Source: Mucilaginibacter gossypiicola
Lineage (GTDB): Bacteria > Bacteroidota > Bacteroidia > Sphingobacteriales > Sphingobacteriaceae
Assembly (NCBI RefSeq): GCF_900110105.1
Contig: NZ_FOCL01000001.1
Coordinates: 1,116,001-1,180,000, forward strand
Direction of reading: 5' to 3'
Length of the DNA: 64,000 bases
The translations under genes were made by a program, and so were the position numbers. Positions within the stretch are counted from its first letter, which is position 1. Each line of letters opens with the position of its first letter. The notes beneath the pieces are model-generated. The model saw only the letters and a list, made by a program, of their open reading frames with translations, ran no database searches and was not told where the DNA came from. Below, piece after piece: positions 1 to 8,778 of this stretch.

Positions 1-3000
1 TGGGTAAGGCTGTTGGGAAAAGTATAGCCCAATTGCACATTCTTTAAGCGCATGTATGCGGCATTTAGCAGGTAACCTGATTGGGTGATTTGATTTTTGC
101 TGCTCCCGTTGTTGATATCCAATCTTGGGAAATAGCCATTCGTGTTAGTAGGTGTCCACCTGTCGTCCAATTTAGGTGTTATCGTGCTTTGATATTCTGA
201 AGTAAGTCCCCAGAAGTAGTTATTGCCAGGTGCGTAATCTGTGTGTCCCTGTCCCTGGATAAATATATAAAGGTCTATTCCCCGCCAATTTACTCCGGTC
301 GAAAAGCCGTACAAATACTTCGGTGTAGTGTTACCAATAATGGTTCGATCTCCCGGATCACCAACTGTATTGCTTCCGTAGGTAATTTTGCCATCTTTAT
401 TCAGGTCTGCATATTGTATATCTCCGGGTTTATAACCGCTGGCATTAATGGCATCCTGGTTAGGTGCGCCGTTAACCTGAGCTTGCGTTTGAAATTTACC
501 CACAGTTTTGAAACCCCAGATAGCACCCAATTGCTGGCCAACATAGGGTTGGTTGATAAATTGTTGCGGGTTAGCGTCATACTTCGTTATCTTGCCCGAA
601 TAGTGACCGATATTGGCTCTCGCCATTACGCCAAATTCGCCAAACTGGTGCTTCCAGGAAGCAGTAAGATCCCAGCCCTTGGTGCTTGAAGAAGCGTTGT
701 TTACTGTTGGCGCAGCGATGCCCAATGTCCCGGGAGGTGTGATAGACGGAGCAAACTGATCAGTTATCTTTTTATTGTACCAATCGGCTGTAATGCTGAA
801 ATCTGTAAGGAAATCTACGTCAATCCCGATGTCAAGCATTGATGGTTTTGCCCAGGTTAAGGTAGGACTGATCAAATTTCCGGGATTAGATACATAAGGC
901 AAACGCCCTCCGCTTCCCGGGTTAAATATCCATTGACTATTTGTTGCAGGGTTAGTTTGTAAACTACTAAGAGCCGGATAATAAACTGCCGGAGAGGCAT
1001 TGAGGAAGTATGAAATATCGCCTAAGCCGCCATAAGATGCCCTTAATTTGAGGTTGCTCACCCATTTTTCAATTGGTTTAAAAAAAGCTTCTTTTGAAAT
1101 GTTCCATCCCACAGATCCTGAACTGAATAAATGGTATCTTGAACTTTGCGGGAAAAGCGAGGTGCCCATATAGCTTGCATTAGCTTCAACCAGGTACTTC
1201 TCCTTATAATTATAATTGATACGGCCAATGGTACTGTTAGTAGCCCAGCTATATCCGCCGGCATCCGTTGTTGATGGCGTTGTGCCGCTGGTAAGTGCGA
1301 GCGATGGCTGATTAGTGCTATATAAGTATTGATTATATCCACTCAGGTTAGAATAGGTTTTTTGTTCGGTTTGCTCACCTGCCAATATTTTAAAAAAGTG
1401 ACCGCCTATTCTTTTTTCATAGCTGGTGAAAACATTGTAGTTATAATAACTGGTTAAGCCATAATTTTCATTGATGGAAGATATAGTATTACTTAGCGTT
1501 TGCGGATTATTAGGAGTAGAATAGTAATACGGCAAAACGGTTGATGTAATGTTATAGCTGTTATAATCATAACTGTAATGACCGGTAATATCCCAACCAG
1601 ATATTGGTTTAATGGTAATATCACCGCTGATACGACTATTGTTTGTACGGCTGTTGTTTGTGCCGCCCTGCTGCAGCTGCGCTATGTACGAGTTTGAATC
1701 ATAGCCGCCATTAGGATCAGTTAAAGCAACAATAGGCCATAACCTTGCTATCTGATGAAAAAAGTTGCCGCCGGTATTAGCGCCGCCATTATAAGGATAA
1801 TGATCATTTTCTTGTGAAAAAGATGTTTTTAAGCTAAAGGTCACATACTTATTAAGATCGGCAGTGACATTTGCCCTGATATTATTGCGCAGATAGCTGT
1901 CATCAGCGTAATTAAATAATCCGTTTTTTTTGGTCGACCCTAATCCGATAAAATAAGTTATTTTATCACTGCCCCCGTCCATGCTCACATTGTGCTGTTG
2001 ACTGGCCGACCATTTTTTAAGGTAGATTTTAAACCAATCGTTATTTGCGTTTCCAAATACCGGATCATATGTAGCCCAACTATTGCTTCCCGGTACCGGG
2101 ATGGTAGCAGGTACGCTTTTCGGATCGGCCAGATACGCTTTTATCCTTGTTATAGCATCGTCCGTTACCAGCGGTGGTAAACCTGCGTTAGTATAAGCTT
2201 CGTTATAAGTATTTGCCCAGGTAAGTGAATTGGACATTGTGGGCTCATTTAATGGCTGCGAGTAAGAGAAGTTATTGGAGTAGCTTAAACGCAGCGCCTG
2301 GTTCTTTTTGCCCTGTTTGGTACTGATCAGCAAAACCCCGTTTGGCGCTCTTGAACCATAAACTGCCGACGAAGCCGCATCCTTTAATAAGCTGATGTTA
2401 TCAATATCGTTAACATTAATAGAGTTGATATCTGTTTCTACACCGTCAACCAACACCAGTGGGCTGGCAAGCTGGCCGCCGTAACCGGTAAAACCACGTA
2501 CGTTGATACTTTTTTTCGCATCGGGAGAACCGCCGCCATAATTGGTAGTGATATTCAGATTGGCCATCATGCCCTGCAAAGCGTCGCCTACGTTAGTTAC
2601 CGGCCTGTTTTGCAAATCTTTGCCTTTTATTTGATCAACTGCGCCGGTAAGGTCAACCTTTTTCTGGGTACCAAAGCCCACAACTACAACTTCGTTAAGA
2701 TCACTTTTATGCGGTATTAGCTGGACATTGATTTCTACCCTACCGTTAATAGCAATTTCCTGCGTTTCATAGCCTAAAAAGCTAAAAACGAGTACACCAC
2801 TGGCTTGAGGCAGCGATAAGGCATAATTACCTTTGTTGTCGGTTGCCATTGAAACAGATGATCCTTTTACCTTAACAGTTACACCGGGCAACGGTATTCC
2901 GTTTTCGTCGGTGAGCTGTCCCTTCACTATTATATTTGCAGCCTGTACAACCGGTACTTGCGGGTTCTTTCTTTGAACTACTATTGTTTTGTCAACAATA

Positions 3001-3326
3001 GTATAAGTTAATGGCTGATCTTTAAAGCACTCTGTAAGTGCCTGTTGCAGCGTAGCATGACTTAATGAAATATCAATATTATGGGTACCCTGCAATACCT
3101 GGTCTTCGTACCAAATAATAAATTTGGTTTGGTTTTGTATGGCAGTAAAAACCTTTTTTAATGAAACGTTCTTTTCTGAAAGTGTTACTTGCTGCGCAAA
3201 TCCTGTAGCTGATGCCTGCAAGCAGGCCAATGTCATAAAAAAAACTACAAATTTCATAACCATGAAAGTTTTAATGAGTTGCCTGTGTTTAAAAAACAAA
3301 GGCCTGAAAAGCGTATAAAAATTCAT
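1..3326 (-). CDS. SusC/RagA-type TonB-dependent receptor, 3' end cut by window edge (PUL A)
   Basis: Outer-membrane TonB-dependent transporter expected to import oligosaccharides together with a SusD partner outside the window. My translation from the ATG at 3326 stays open for 1108 codons to the window start. It shows a long signal region ending near ATGFAQQ, an STN domain (about residues 50-110), a carboxypeptidase-regulatory-like beta-sandwich (KGQLTDENGIPLPGVTVKV), a plug with the SusC signatures VVVVGFGTQKK and LKDAASSAVYGSRAPNGV, and a long beta-barrel. The last visible residues (RLKNVQLGYTFP) normally lie about 50-60 residues from the C-terminus, so little is missing. The STN domain and the sigma/FecR genes directly upstream indicate signalling to FecR. 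A second Met (MVMKFVVFF, about residue 22) is an alternative start. Substrate unknown. Family call is secure. Confidence 0.93.
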   Translation of the reverse strand, partial: MNFYTLFRPLFFKHRQLIKTFMVMKFVVFFMTLACLQASATGFAQQVTLSEKNVSLKKVFTAIQNQTKFIIWYEDQVLQGTHNIDISLSHATLQQALTECFKDQPLTYTIVDKTIVVQRKNPQVPVVQAANIIVKGQLTDENGIPLPGVTVKVKGSSVSMATDNKGNYALSLPQASGVLVFSFLGYETQEIAINGRVEINVQLIPHKSDLNEVVVVGFGTQKKVDLTGAVDQIKGKDLQNRPVTNVGDALQGMMANLNITTNYGGGSPDAKKSINVRGFTGYGGQLASPLVLVDGVETDINSINVNDIDNISLLKDAASSAVYGSRAPNGVLLISTKQGKKNQALRLSYSNNFSYSQPLNEPTMSNSLTWANTYNEAYTNAGLPPLVTDDAITRIKAYLADPKSVPATIPVPGSNSWATYDPVFGNANNDWFKIYLKKWSASQQHNVSMDGGSDKITYFIGLGSTKKNGLFNYADDSYLRNNIRANVTADLNKYVTFSLKTSFSQENDHYPYNGGANTGGNFFHQIARLWPIVALTDPNGGYDSNSYIAQLQQGGTNNSRTNNSRISGDITIKPISGWDITGHYSYDYNSYNITSTVLPYYYSTPNNPQTLSNTISSINENYGLTSYYNYNVFTSYEKRIGGHFFKILAGEQTEQKTYSNLSGYNQYLYSTNQPSLALTSGTTPSTTDAGGYSWATNSTIGRINYNYKEKYLVEANASYMGTSLFPQSSRYHLFSSGSVGWNISKEAFFKPIEKWVSNLKLRASYGGLGDISYFLNASPAVYYPALSSLQTNPATNSQWIFNPGSGGRLPYVSNPGNLISPTLTWAKPSMLDIGIDVDFLTDFSITADWYNKKITDQFAPSITPPGTLGIAAPTVNNASSSTKGWDLTASWKHQFGEFGVMARANIGHYSGKITKYDANPQQFINQPYVGQQLGAIWGFKTVGKFQTQAQVNGAPNQDAINASGYKPGDIQYADLNKDGKITYGSNTVGDPGDRTIIGNTTPKYLYGFSTGVNWRGIDLYIFIQGQGHTDYAPGNNYFWGLTSEYQSTITPKLDDRWTPTNTNGYFPRLDINNGSSKNQITQSGYLLNAAYMRLKNVQLGYTFPNSLT

Positions 3327-3339
3327 ACTTTAGGAGTTA

Positions 3340-3448
3340 GGTTAACTGAATAGATTATCTGAAACTGGATTTTTTATCCTGATAAAATCAGGAAAGGGTT
3401 AACCAAATACTACCCCGGCGGTGTTGGAAGCACTGCCGGATTTTTTTT
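3340..3448 (+). ncRNA. Candidate cis-antisense RNA opposite the susC leader (DonS-like)
   Basis: Inferred. A plus-strand hairpin with a T-run (3415-3448) sits between fecR and susC, on the strand opposite to both. A TACTTTAG box at 3326-3333, one base from the Bacteroidota -7 consensus TAnnTTTG, overlaps the susC start codon. The implied RNA of roughly 110 nt would cover the susC leader. In Bacteroides fragilis, DonS is a known antisense RNA at this position in a sigma/anti-sigma PUL. No -33 element was recognised, and the 5' end is a guess. Confidence 0.28.
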
Positions 3449-3455
3449 GGTAACC
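3397..3455 (+). terminator. Nested inverted repeat with plus-strand T8 in the fecR-susC gap (copy 1)
   Basis: Outer arms GGTTAACCAAA (3397-3407) and TTTGGTAACC (3446-3455) enclose a 9-bp GC-rich hairpin, CCGGCGGTG/CACTGCCGG (3415-3439), with a 7-nt loop, followed by T8 at 3441-3448. The single non-Watson-Crick pair is G-T on the plus strand but would be C-A on the minus strand, and the T-run is on the plus side. Intrinsic termination of an antisense transcript is therefore the best reading. A second copy with different stem sequence lies at 53488-53549. Confidence 0.55.
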
Positions 3456-3531
3456 GCATGATGGGGTGGTGAGTATCTTTTATGCCATGTATTTTTTGTT
3501 TAAGGTGATTATTTGGTTAGTTTGATAAGGT

Positions 3532-4707
3532 TTAGGGGGTTACTATTAATTTTTTGCCAGCTGCTCTAAAATGTATTTTATTTATTTCCAACACTTTCAA
3601 TAAAACAGACAAGTTTGATTCGCGGGATATACCTCCGGTAAACAAGCGTGCAGGTATGTCTCCCTGGTACTCCACGTCTATATCATACCACCTGGATACC
3701 TGCCGCATAATGGTTTTTATATCTTCGTTTACAAACAGGGTTTGCCCGTTTTTCCAGGCCATAACTGCATTGATATCGGCATCATCTGTAACAGATAATT
3801 TCCCGTCGCTACTCAGTTGCGCCTGCTGGCCAGGCTTTAACATTCCCATAATTTTGTTTCTTACAATTTTTACAGATCCCTCCAGCAATGTTGTTTTGAT
3901 CTGAGATTCATCGCTGTAAGCCATAATGTTAAAGTGTGTACCTAAAACCTGCACTTCTTCCTTATCATTTACATTAATTTTAAATGGCATATTTTTATTT
4001 TTTGCCACTTCAAAATAGGCTTCGCCGGTAACGGTTACCCTGCGTTCGGTTCCGGAAAAAGCAATTGGATACGTGATAGATGACGAGGCATTGAGCCATA
4101 CCCTGGTACCGTCGGATAATTGCAGATCATATTTGCCGCCGCGGGGCGTTGTCATGGTATTATATATAGGGGCGGCGGTGGCGGCAAGTGTTTTGTTATA
4201 GGCGATATGCCCGTTTGCCGATTTTATAATTTTCGTATTGCCCTGCTGCACAAGCATTCCGTTCCGGGCCGAGTCTAAAACTATTTGCGAGCCATTGCCG
4301 AGCGTTAATATGGCCTTATTGCTTCCCGGTTTTTTATCAAAAGTCTTTGGCTTATTTATTGCCGTTAACACCGCGGGCTTGGGTTTATTACTTTTAAGAA
4401 GATATACCCCGCATAACATAAACAAGAGTATGGCAGCTGCCCATTTAGTCTGGGTTAATATGCCGTGTTTAAACTTTTTTCCGGATGATGATTGATGTTC
4501 AAAGATGCGGTTCAGAATCTCTTGCTGCCTGTAAGCAGGTAATATGCGTTCTTCGCTTTCTTTATTTAAAAAATCGCCAAACAATTCTGTTACCTGTTGC
4601 TCGTTCTGCGGATCATTAATATATAAAAAAAGCTCCCGGGTTTCTTGCTCCGATGCCTCTTTGTTCATATACCTGTCCAGTAAATTACCGAGTTGTTTAT
4701 TATCCAT
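3532..4707 (-). CDS. FecR-family anti-sigma factor (PUL A)
   Basis: Inner-membrane anti-sigma protein that holds the cognate ECF sigma factor (next gene upstream) and is released by the STN domain of the SusC encoded downstream. In the 391 aa: cytoplasmic N-terminal part (1-85), one membrane segment (about 88-105, AAILLFMLCGVYLL), FecR domain (about 180-275, with VWLNASSSITYP, GEAYFEVAKN and VLGTHFNIMAY), and a C-terminal DUF4974/STN-like domain (about 315-390, beginning FVNEDIKTIMRQVSRWYDI). Length is typical. ATG start at 4707. The sigma gene lies about 150 bp upstream and susC about 205 bp downstream, with the nested hairpin element in that gap. Clearly paralogous to the FecR at 53647-54771. 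Confidence 0.93.
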   Translation of the reverse strand: MDNKQLGNLLDRYMNKEASEQETRELFLYINDPQNEQQVTELFGDFLNKESEERILPAYRQQEILNRIFEHQSSSGKKFKHGILTQTKWAAAILLFMLCGVYLLKSNKPKPAVLTAINKPKTFDKKPGSNKAILTLGNGSQIVLDSARNGMLVQQGNTKIIKSANGHIAYNKTLAATAAPIYNTMTTPRGGKYDLQLSDGTRVWLNASSSITYPIAFSGTERRVTVTGEAYFEVAKNKNMPFKINVNDKEEVQVLGTHFNIMAYSDESQIKTTLLEGSVKIVRNKIMGMLKPGQQAQLSSDGKLSVTDDADINAVMAWKNGQTLFVNEDIKTIMRQVSRWYDIDVEYQGDIPARLFTGGISRESNLSVLLKVLEINKIHFRAAGKKLIVTP

Positions 4708-4855
4708 GATAATGAAAGGGATTGTTTACGGGAAAGCAGATCGCGTACGTGGCCCTTTATATACACTGACACACGGCAAGAAAGCGAGGGTGAGCTGAAA
4801 ATAACTTTTTTTCGATTTTTACATTAACCAATTGAAAGTCAAGTATATAATTTCG

Positions 4856-5443
4856 CTATTTAAAAAGCCAATAGAACAGTACAAGGCTATTAATACGGAC
4901 AAAATGGGTCCTGATAAATTTCAGGGCCAATTTCATATGGGTGTGAACAGTTGAGGATGAGATATTTAAACGACCGGCCACTTCGCTATATTTTAATCCT
5001 TCCTGGTGGCATAACGTGTAGATAAGTTTTTGCTGAGGTGTAAGGCCGCTTATAGCGTCATTAAGCGCCCGCTCCATGTCCCGGTAAATAACATCATCTT
5101 CTGTATTATTTACTTCCACGGTCATTTGTTTGCCCAGTTCAGAAGCAACCAGGTTTTCGTGTGCAATGCGCCTTAATGCATTGTATGCATAATTACGGCA
5201 TATGCGATTGAGATAAGCTCCCAGATTTTCAATCTCCGGAAGGCTCTGGCGGTTAAGCCAAATTTTAAGGAAAACCTCCTGTAAAATTTCTTCAGCGAGC
5301 TCCTCCGACCGTGTAAGCTTGAGCGCAAATGGATAAATCATTTTGGAATAATGCTCAAAAAAAAACGCAAATGACTTCTGATCACCGGAAGCAATCCTTT
5401 GCATAAGTATTTTATCCGTATCTATTGAGCTATTCTGCAACAT
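4856..5443 (-). CDS. ECF RNA polymerase sigma factor (PUL A)
   Basis: Sigma-70 family factor of the ECF type common in Bacteroidota PULs; expected to transcribe the downstream susC operon when FecR signals. The 195-aa product has region 2 (FEHYSKMIYPFALKLT, then ELAEEILQEVFLKIWLNR) and region 4 with a helix-turn-helix (LTPQQKLIYTLCHQEGLKYSEVAG split across two helices). It ends in a short hydrophobic tail (NSLVLFYWLFK), as the other two sigma factors here do. I chose the ATG at 5443; an in-frame TTG at 5455 would add four residues. Two LacI-like palindromes lie upstream (5519-5530 and 5666-5681), about 76 and 223 bp from this start. Confidence 0.92.
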   Translation of the reverse strand: MLQNSSIDTDKILMQRIASGDQKSFAFFFEHYSKMIYPFALKLTRSEELAEEILQEVFLKIWLNRQSLPEIENLGAYLNRICRNYAYNALRRIAHENLVASELGKQMTVEVNNTEDDVIYRDMERALNDAISGLTPQQKLIYTLCHQEGLKYSEVAGRLNISSSTVHTHMKLALKFIRTHFVRINSLVLFYWLFK

Positions 5444-5518
5444 GTTAAAAAACAAAATTGTTCATTTCCATGAAGTGAATATATATCGAAAACTACCACC
5501 GGTTTACTTTAACATAGC

Positions 5519-5530
5519 GCAAACGTTTGC
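5519..5530. promoter_or_regulatory. LacI-family operator-like palindrome GCAAACGTTTGC
   Basis: Perfect 12-bp palindrome with the central CG typical of LacI/GalR/PurR-family operators. It sits 76 bp upstream of the PUL A sigma gene. A near-identical site lies at 55012-55023 upstream of the PUL D regulators. No LacI-type gene is in the window. Confidence 0.5.
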
Positions 5531-5665
5531 TTTAGTTTAGCTGATTTTTAAAGAAATAACAGGAGCTAGTGTCGGCAAAGAGCCGTAAAAAGGACTGCCT
5601 GCCGGCAGATTCATTCAGAAAGGAAAAATAGCTGTAGAGATGTGAGAAGCAGCACTAAATCACCA

Positions 5666-5681
5666 ACGCAAACGCTTGCGT
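5666..5681. promoter_or_regulatory. LacI-family operator-like palindrome ACGCAAACGCTTGCGT
   Basis: A 16-bp palindrome with 7 of 8 pairs matched and a central CG. The identical 16-mer occurs at 55225-55240. Centre-to-centre distance to the site at 5519-5530 is 149 bp, compatible with a looped two-site operator. Assignment to the LacI family is by motif type only. Confidence 0.5.
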
Positions 5682-5836
5682 AAAGAATTAAAAATAAGAT
5701 AATTATAGAATTATACTTTCCAAAGTATCGATATAGTACCGCTACTTATATAATCCGTACAGTGTTTAACAACGAAACAGGAGTTATGAATATGATTTTA
5801 ACCGGTACGAGAGTATCCGGATATCTTTTATAGAAA

Positions 5837-5861
5837 AGGGCCGCAGTAAAACTGCGGCCCT
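5837..5861 (-). terminator. Intrinsic terminator ending the PUL B operon
   Basis: A 10-bp perfect stem (GGGCCGCAG/CTGCGGCCC plus one A-T pair) with a 5-nt loop lies just past the stop of the second sulfatase gene. On the minus strand the stem is followed by TTTT and further T-rich sequence. It marks the end of the sigma-FecR-SusC-SusD-sulfatase transcript. Confidence 0.75.
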
Positions 5862-5865
5862 GCTA

Positions 5866-7359
5866 TCAATCGTCGGCCTTAAACTTCGGTTCAACAAATT
5901 CCCATTCATGAATGTGCGACTGGCGATGTTCTTTTTTAACAACCTGATCAAAATAAGCAGTAAGATCAGTATGTGCTGAAGCGATATCATTTTCTTCCGA
6001 CGGATCCTTATCGAGGTCATAAAGCTCCCAGCGAGCCGCGGTATTTTTCTTCATGTTTGATTTTACGCCTTTCCAATGCCCATATCTGATGGCAATTTGT
6101 CCGCCTTTTTCAGGAAATTCAAAATACAGATACTCGTGCAGCTTTTGCCCCGGCTTATTTAATAAAGTGGGCAAAATAGATAATCCATCATTTTGCGGTG
6201 GCTTTATACCTGCGATATCAGCAAATGTAGCCATCATATCAAACTGTACCGAAACAAGGTCGCTCACTTTACCGGCGGAAATCTTACCTGGCCAGCGGGC
6301 TATAAAAGGTTCGCGGATGCCACCTTCATAAAGGTCCTGTTTGCGGCCGCGAAGCTCCGCAACACTGTTAAAATAACGGGTATCTGCACCGCCAACATCA
6401 AAGGTGGCTCCGTTATCGCTTGAGAACATCACGATGGTGTTCTCGTCCAGACCCAGTTTTTTCAATAAAGCAAAAATCTTCCCGATCTGTGTATCCATAT
6501 AAGTGATCATGGCCGCGTAGGTAGCCCTCGGATATAAAGTAGCCGCGTAGCCTTTTTCACCACGGTAAGGCTTGTCATCAAACTTTCCCAGGTAAGGTTT
6601 CAGCGCCTCAGGTGGCACCTGCAATGATAAATGCGGAATGGTAAACGGCAGATACAGGAAAAATTGTTTGTCACGGTTCTTGCCAATAAAATCGAGCGCC
6701 CTGGCCGATAGGCGATCTATCGAGTAATCTTTCCCTATAAAGTAATCATAGGCTGCTTTATCAGTTTCGTCGTCTTTAAGTTTCTTGTGAACAAAAATGC
6801 TTGAGTTATGCAGCGTATCCCATTTGCCGTTTTCCCACAAATGGGTTGGGTAATAGTTGTGGGCCTGCTTTTGATCAAGATAACCATAAAAATAATCAAA
6901 TCCCTGTTTATTCGGATCGCCGGTATTAGTACTCATTCCCAAGCCCCATTTACCTATCGCTCCGGTAGTATAGCCAGCCTGTTTTAGCATGTGGCCAATG
7001 GTAAACGTACCTTCGGGCAAGGGCATTTGCCCTCCTTCTACCGAATCGGCAAAACCACCGAACTCATAATTTCCGCGGATATACGAATGGCCGCCGTGCC
7101 TGCCGGTAAGTAACATACAGCGCGCCGGTGCGCAAACCGGCGTACTGGTATAATGCTGTGTAAACCTGATCCCTTCCTTCGCCATTTTATCCAGAAATGG
7201 CGTTTTTATCTTTTGCTGACCATAAGCACCTAATTCCCCATAACCCAGATCATCTGCATAAATATAGATGATGTTAGGCTTTTTTTGCGCATTTGCAGCT
7301 ATGGGAACCAGCATCAAAAACGCTGCTATGATTTGACAGACGAAGGAAGGGATTTTCAT
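5866..7359 (-). CDS. Secreted Cys-type sulfatase (S1 family), distal gene of PUL B
   Basis: Hydrolyses sulfate esters, probably on a glycan. The 497-aa protein has a signal peptide (to about residue 24, cleavage after ANAQ), the metal-binding start IYIYADDLGYGELGAYG, and the formylglycine motif C76-A-P-A-R80 followed by LLTGR. The Cys in this motif is matured to formylglycine by a dedicated enzyme not seen here. IGKWGLG and the SSDNGATF segment (metal/substrate residues) are also present. The length is usual for S1 sulfatases. It starts 12 bp after the upstream sulfatase gene and is followed at once by a terminator. The two sulfatases are clearly different in sequence, which suggests two sulfate positions or steps. 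Exact subfamily not assigned. Confidence 0.93.
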   Translation of the reverse strand: MKIPSFVCQIIAAFLMLVPIAANAQKKPNIIYIYADDLGYGELGAYGQQKIKTPFLDKMAKEGIRFTQHYTSTPVCAPARCMLLTGRHGGHSYIRGNYEFGGFADSVEGGQMPLPEGTFTIGHMLKQAGYTTGAIGKWGLGMSTNTGDPNKQGFDYFYGYLDQKQAHNYYPTHLWENGKWDTLHNSSIFVHKKLKDDETDKAAYDYFIGKDYSIDRLSARALDFIGKNRDKQFFLYLPFTIPHLSLQVPPEALKPYLGKFDDKPYRGEKGYAATLYPRATYAAMITYMDTQIGKIFALLKKLGLDENTIVMFSSDNGATFDVGGADTRYFNSVAELRGRKQDLYEGGIREPFIARWPGKISAGKVSDLVSVQFDMMATFADIAGIKPPQNDGLSILPTLLNKPGQKLHEYLYFEFPEKGGQIAIRYGHWKGVKSNMKKNTAARWELYDLDKDPSEENDIASAHTDLTAYFDQVVKKEHRQSHIHEWEFVEPKFKADD

Positions 7360-7371
7360 AAGATTTTTAAT

Positions 7372-8757
7372 TTAATTTTCTGTATTACCCGGGAACTGGT
7401 CAAACAGGGATTTAAGCTGTTTCGCAATTTCGGGGTATTCTTCTATAACATTGGTACGCTCGCTTGGGTCGTACGCTAAGTTAAACAGTTCCGTTTTAGA
7501 TTCCTGAACCTGTTTTACAATTCCGGTGTTCGTGTTACTGCTTTTAATTTCACGGTATTTCCAATCGCCCTGTCTTACTGCCTCACAAATACCATTATTT
7601 ACGTAATATATCTCCCGGTGTTTGGGTTTAGCTTCCTTGCCCAGCAACAAGCCCGAAATAGATTGCCCATCAAGCGTACGGCCTTTCGGCAGGGGCGCTT
7701 TGGCCCATTCGGCAAGGGTTGGCAATACATCAAGGTTACTGGTCATACTGGTTAAAGAAGCCCCCGCAGCAGTATGCCCTTTCCAATAAACAATAAATGG
7801 TTCGCGCACGCCACCTTCATAGCTCAAACCTTTGCTGCCACGAAACACGCCCGCAGTGCCTGCATCCCAGTGTTTGGTTGCGCCGTCGCCACTCATGCGC
7901 GATGGAAATTCTATCCATGGGCCGTTGTCGCTCGAAAACATGAACACGGTATTATCCGCCAGTCCCTGTTTTTCCAGTTGTTTCCAGATCTCGGCCAGGC
8001 TGGCATCCAACTGTTCTACAACATCACCAAGGTGCCCGCCATCCGAACGGCCTTTATTCTTTTTAGATGAAGCAAATGCTACCGGTAAATGCGGCATATT
8101 ATGGGCCAGGTACAGGAAGAATGGCTTATCTTTCTTCTGATTTTTAACAAATTTAATTGCCTCATTGGTATACAGATCAACTATGGAAGAATCGGCCGGT
8201 TTAATGACCTCGGGTTTATGGTTACGGAATAGTTTAATGGTAGTATCTGTAACTACATAAGGCGACCGGTAATCGTGGCTGTAAAGCAAACCATAGTATG
8301 AGTCAAAGCCTTGGGCCATGGGGTGCTGAAAGGAAAAATGATCTCCAAGGTGCCATTTTCCGATCATGGCTGTACGGTAACCTACCCCCTTCAGCATTTC
8401 GGCTATGGTCACCTCCTGGTCGGGCAGGCCAAGCTTTGATCCCGGCGAAAGTGGATAAGGCACGTTCATCCGGGAAGCATACCTGCCTGTTAGCAATGAG
8501 GCACGTGAGGGTGAGCATGAGGGGCTTGTAACTACATAGTTGGTTTCCCTGACACCTTTAGATGCCATTTTATCCAGAAAAGGGGTTTTGATAACCGGGT
8601 TGCCATAACAGCTCAGATCTGAATAGCCCATATCATCGGCCAGTACAAAAATAATATTGGGACGTTGCTGCGCCTTTGCACCAGCCAATACTAATGACAA
8701 TGCCGCGGCAAGCATCCATTTGCCCGCTTTTAAATAAGAGGTTTGTTTGTGTCTCAT
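7372..8757 (-). CDS. Secreted Cys-type sulfatase (S1 family), PUL B
   Basis: Second sulfatase of the locus. It carries the metal-binding [16 protein letters not shown], the formylglycine motif C-S-P-S-R followed by [15 protein letters not shown] and FSSDNGPW. The signal peptide has core [10 protein letters not shown] and cleavage near AKAQ. The frame opens with ATG codons at 8778 and 8775, touching the susD stop. I prefer the ATG at 8757, which is preceded by AAGGAAAC, a Shine-Dalgarno-like stretch, and gives a normal signal peptide (461 aa). Translational coupling with susD is likely because the genes abut. Substrate is inferred to be a sulfated polysaccharide; alpha versus beta or ring position cannot be read from the sequence. 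Confidence 0.92.
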   Translation of the reverse strand: MRHKQTSYLKAGKWMLAAALSLVLAGAKAQQRPNIIFVLADDMGYSDLSCYGNPVIKTPFLDKMASKGVRETNYVVTSPSCSPSRASLLTGRYASRMNVPYPLSPGSKLGLPDQEVTIAEMLKGVGYRTAMIGKWHLGDHFSFQHPMAQGFDSYYGLLYSHDYRSPYVVTDTTIKLFRNHKPEVIKPADSSIVDLYTNEAIKFVKNQKKDKPFFLYLAHNMPHLPVAFASSKKNKGRSDGGHLGDVVEQLDASLAEIWKQLEKQGLADNTVFMFSSDNGPWIEFPSRMSGDGATKHWDAGTAGVFRGSKGLSYEGGVREPFIVYWKGHTAAGASLTSMTSNLDVLPTLAEWAKAPLPKGRTLDGQSISGLLLGKEAKPKHREIYYVNNGICEAVRQGDWKYREIKSSNTNTGIVKQVQESKTELFNLAYDPSERTNVIEEYPEIAKQLKSLFDQFPGNTEN

Positions 8758-8778
8758 ATCTCGTTTCCTTATCATCAT

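Noticed and set aside
243..689. Plus-strand 148-codon frame near the window start
   Set aside because: It lies fully inside the SusC barrel coding region on the opposite strand and has no domain features.
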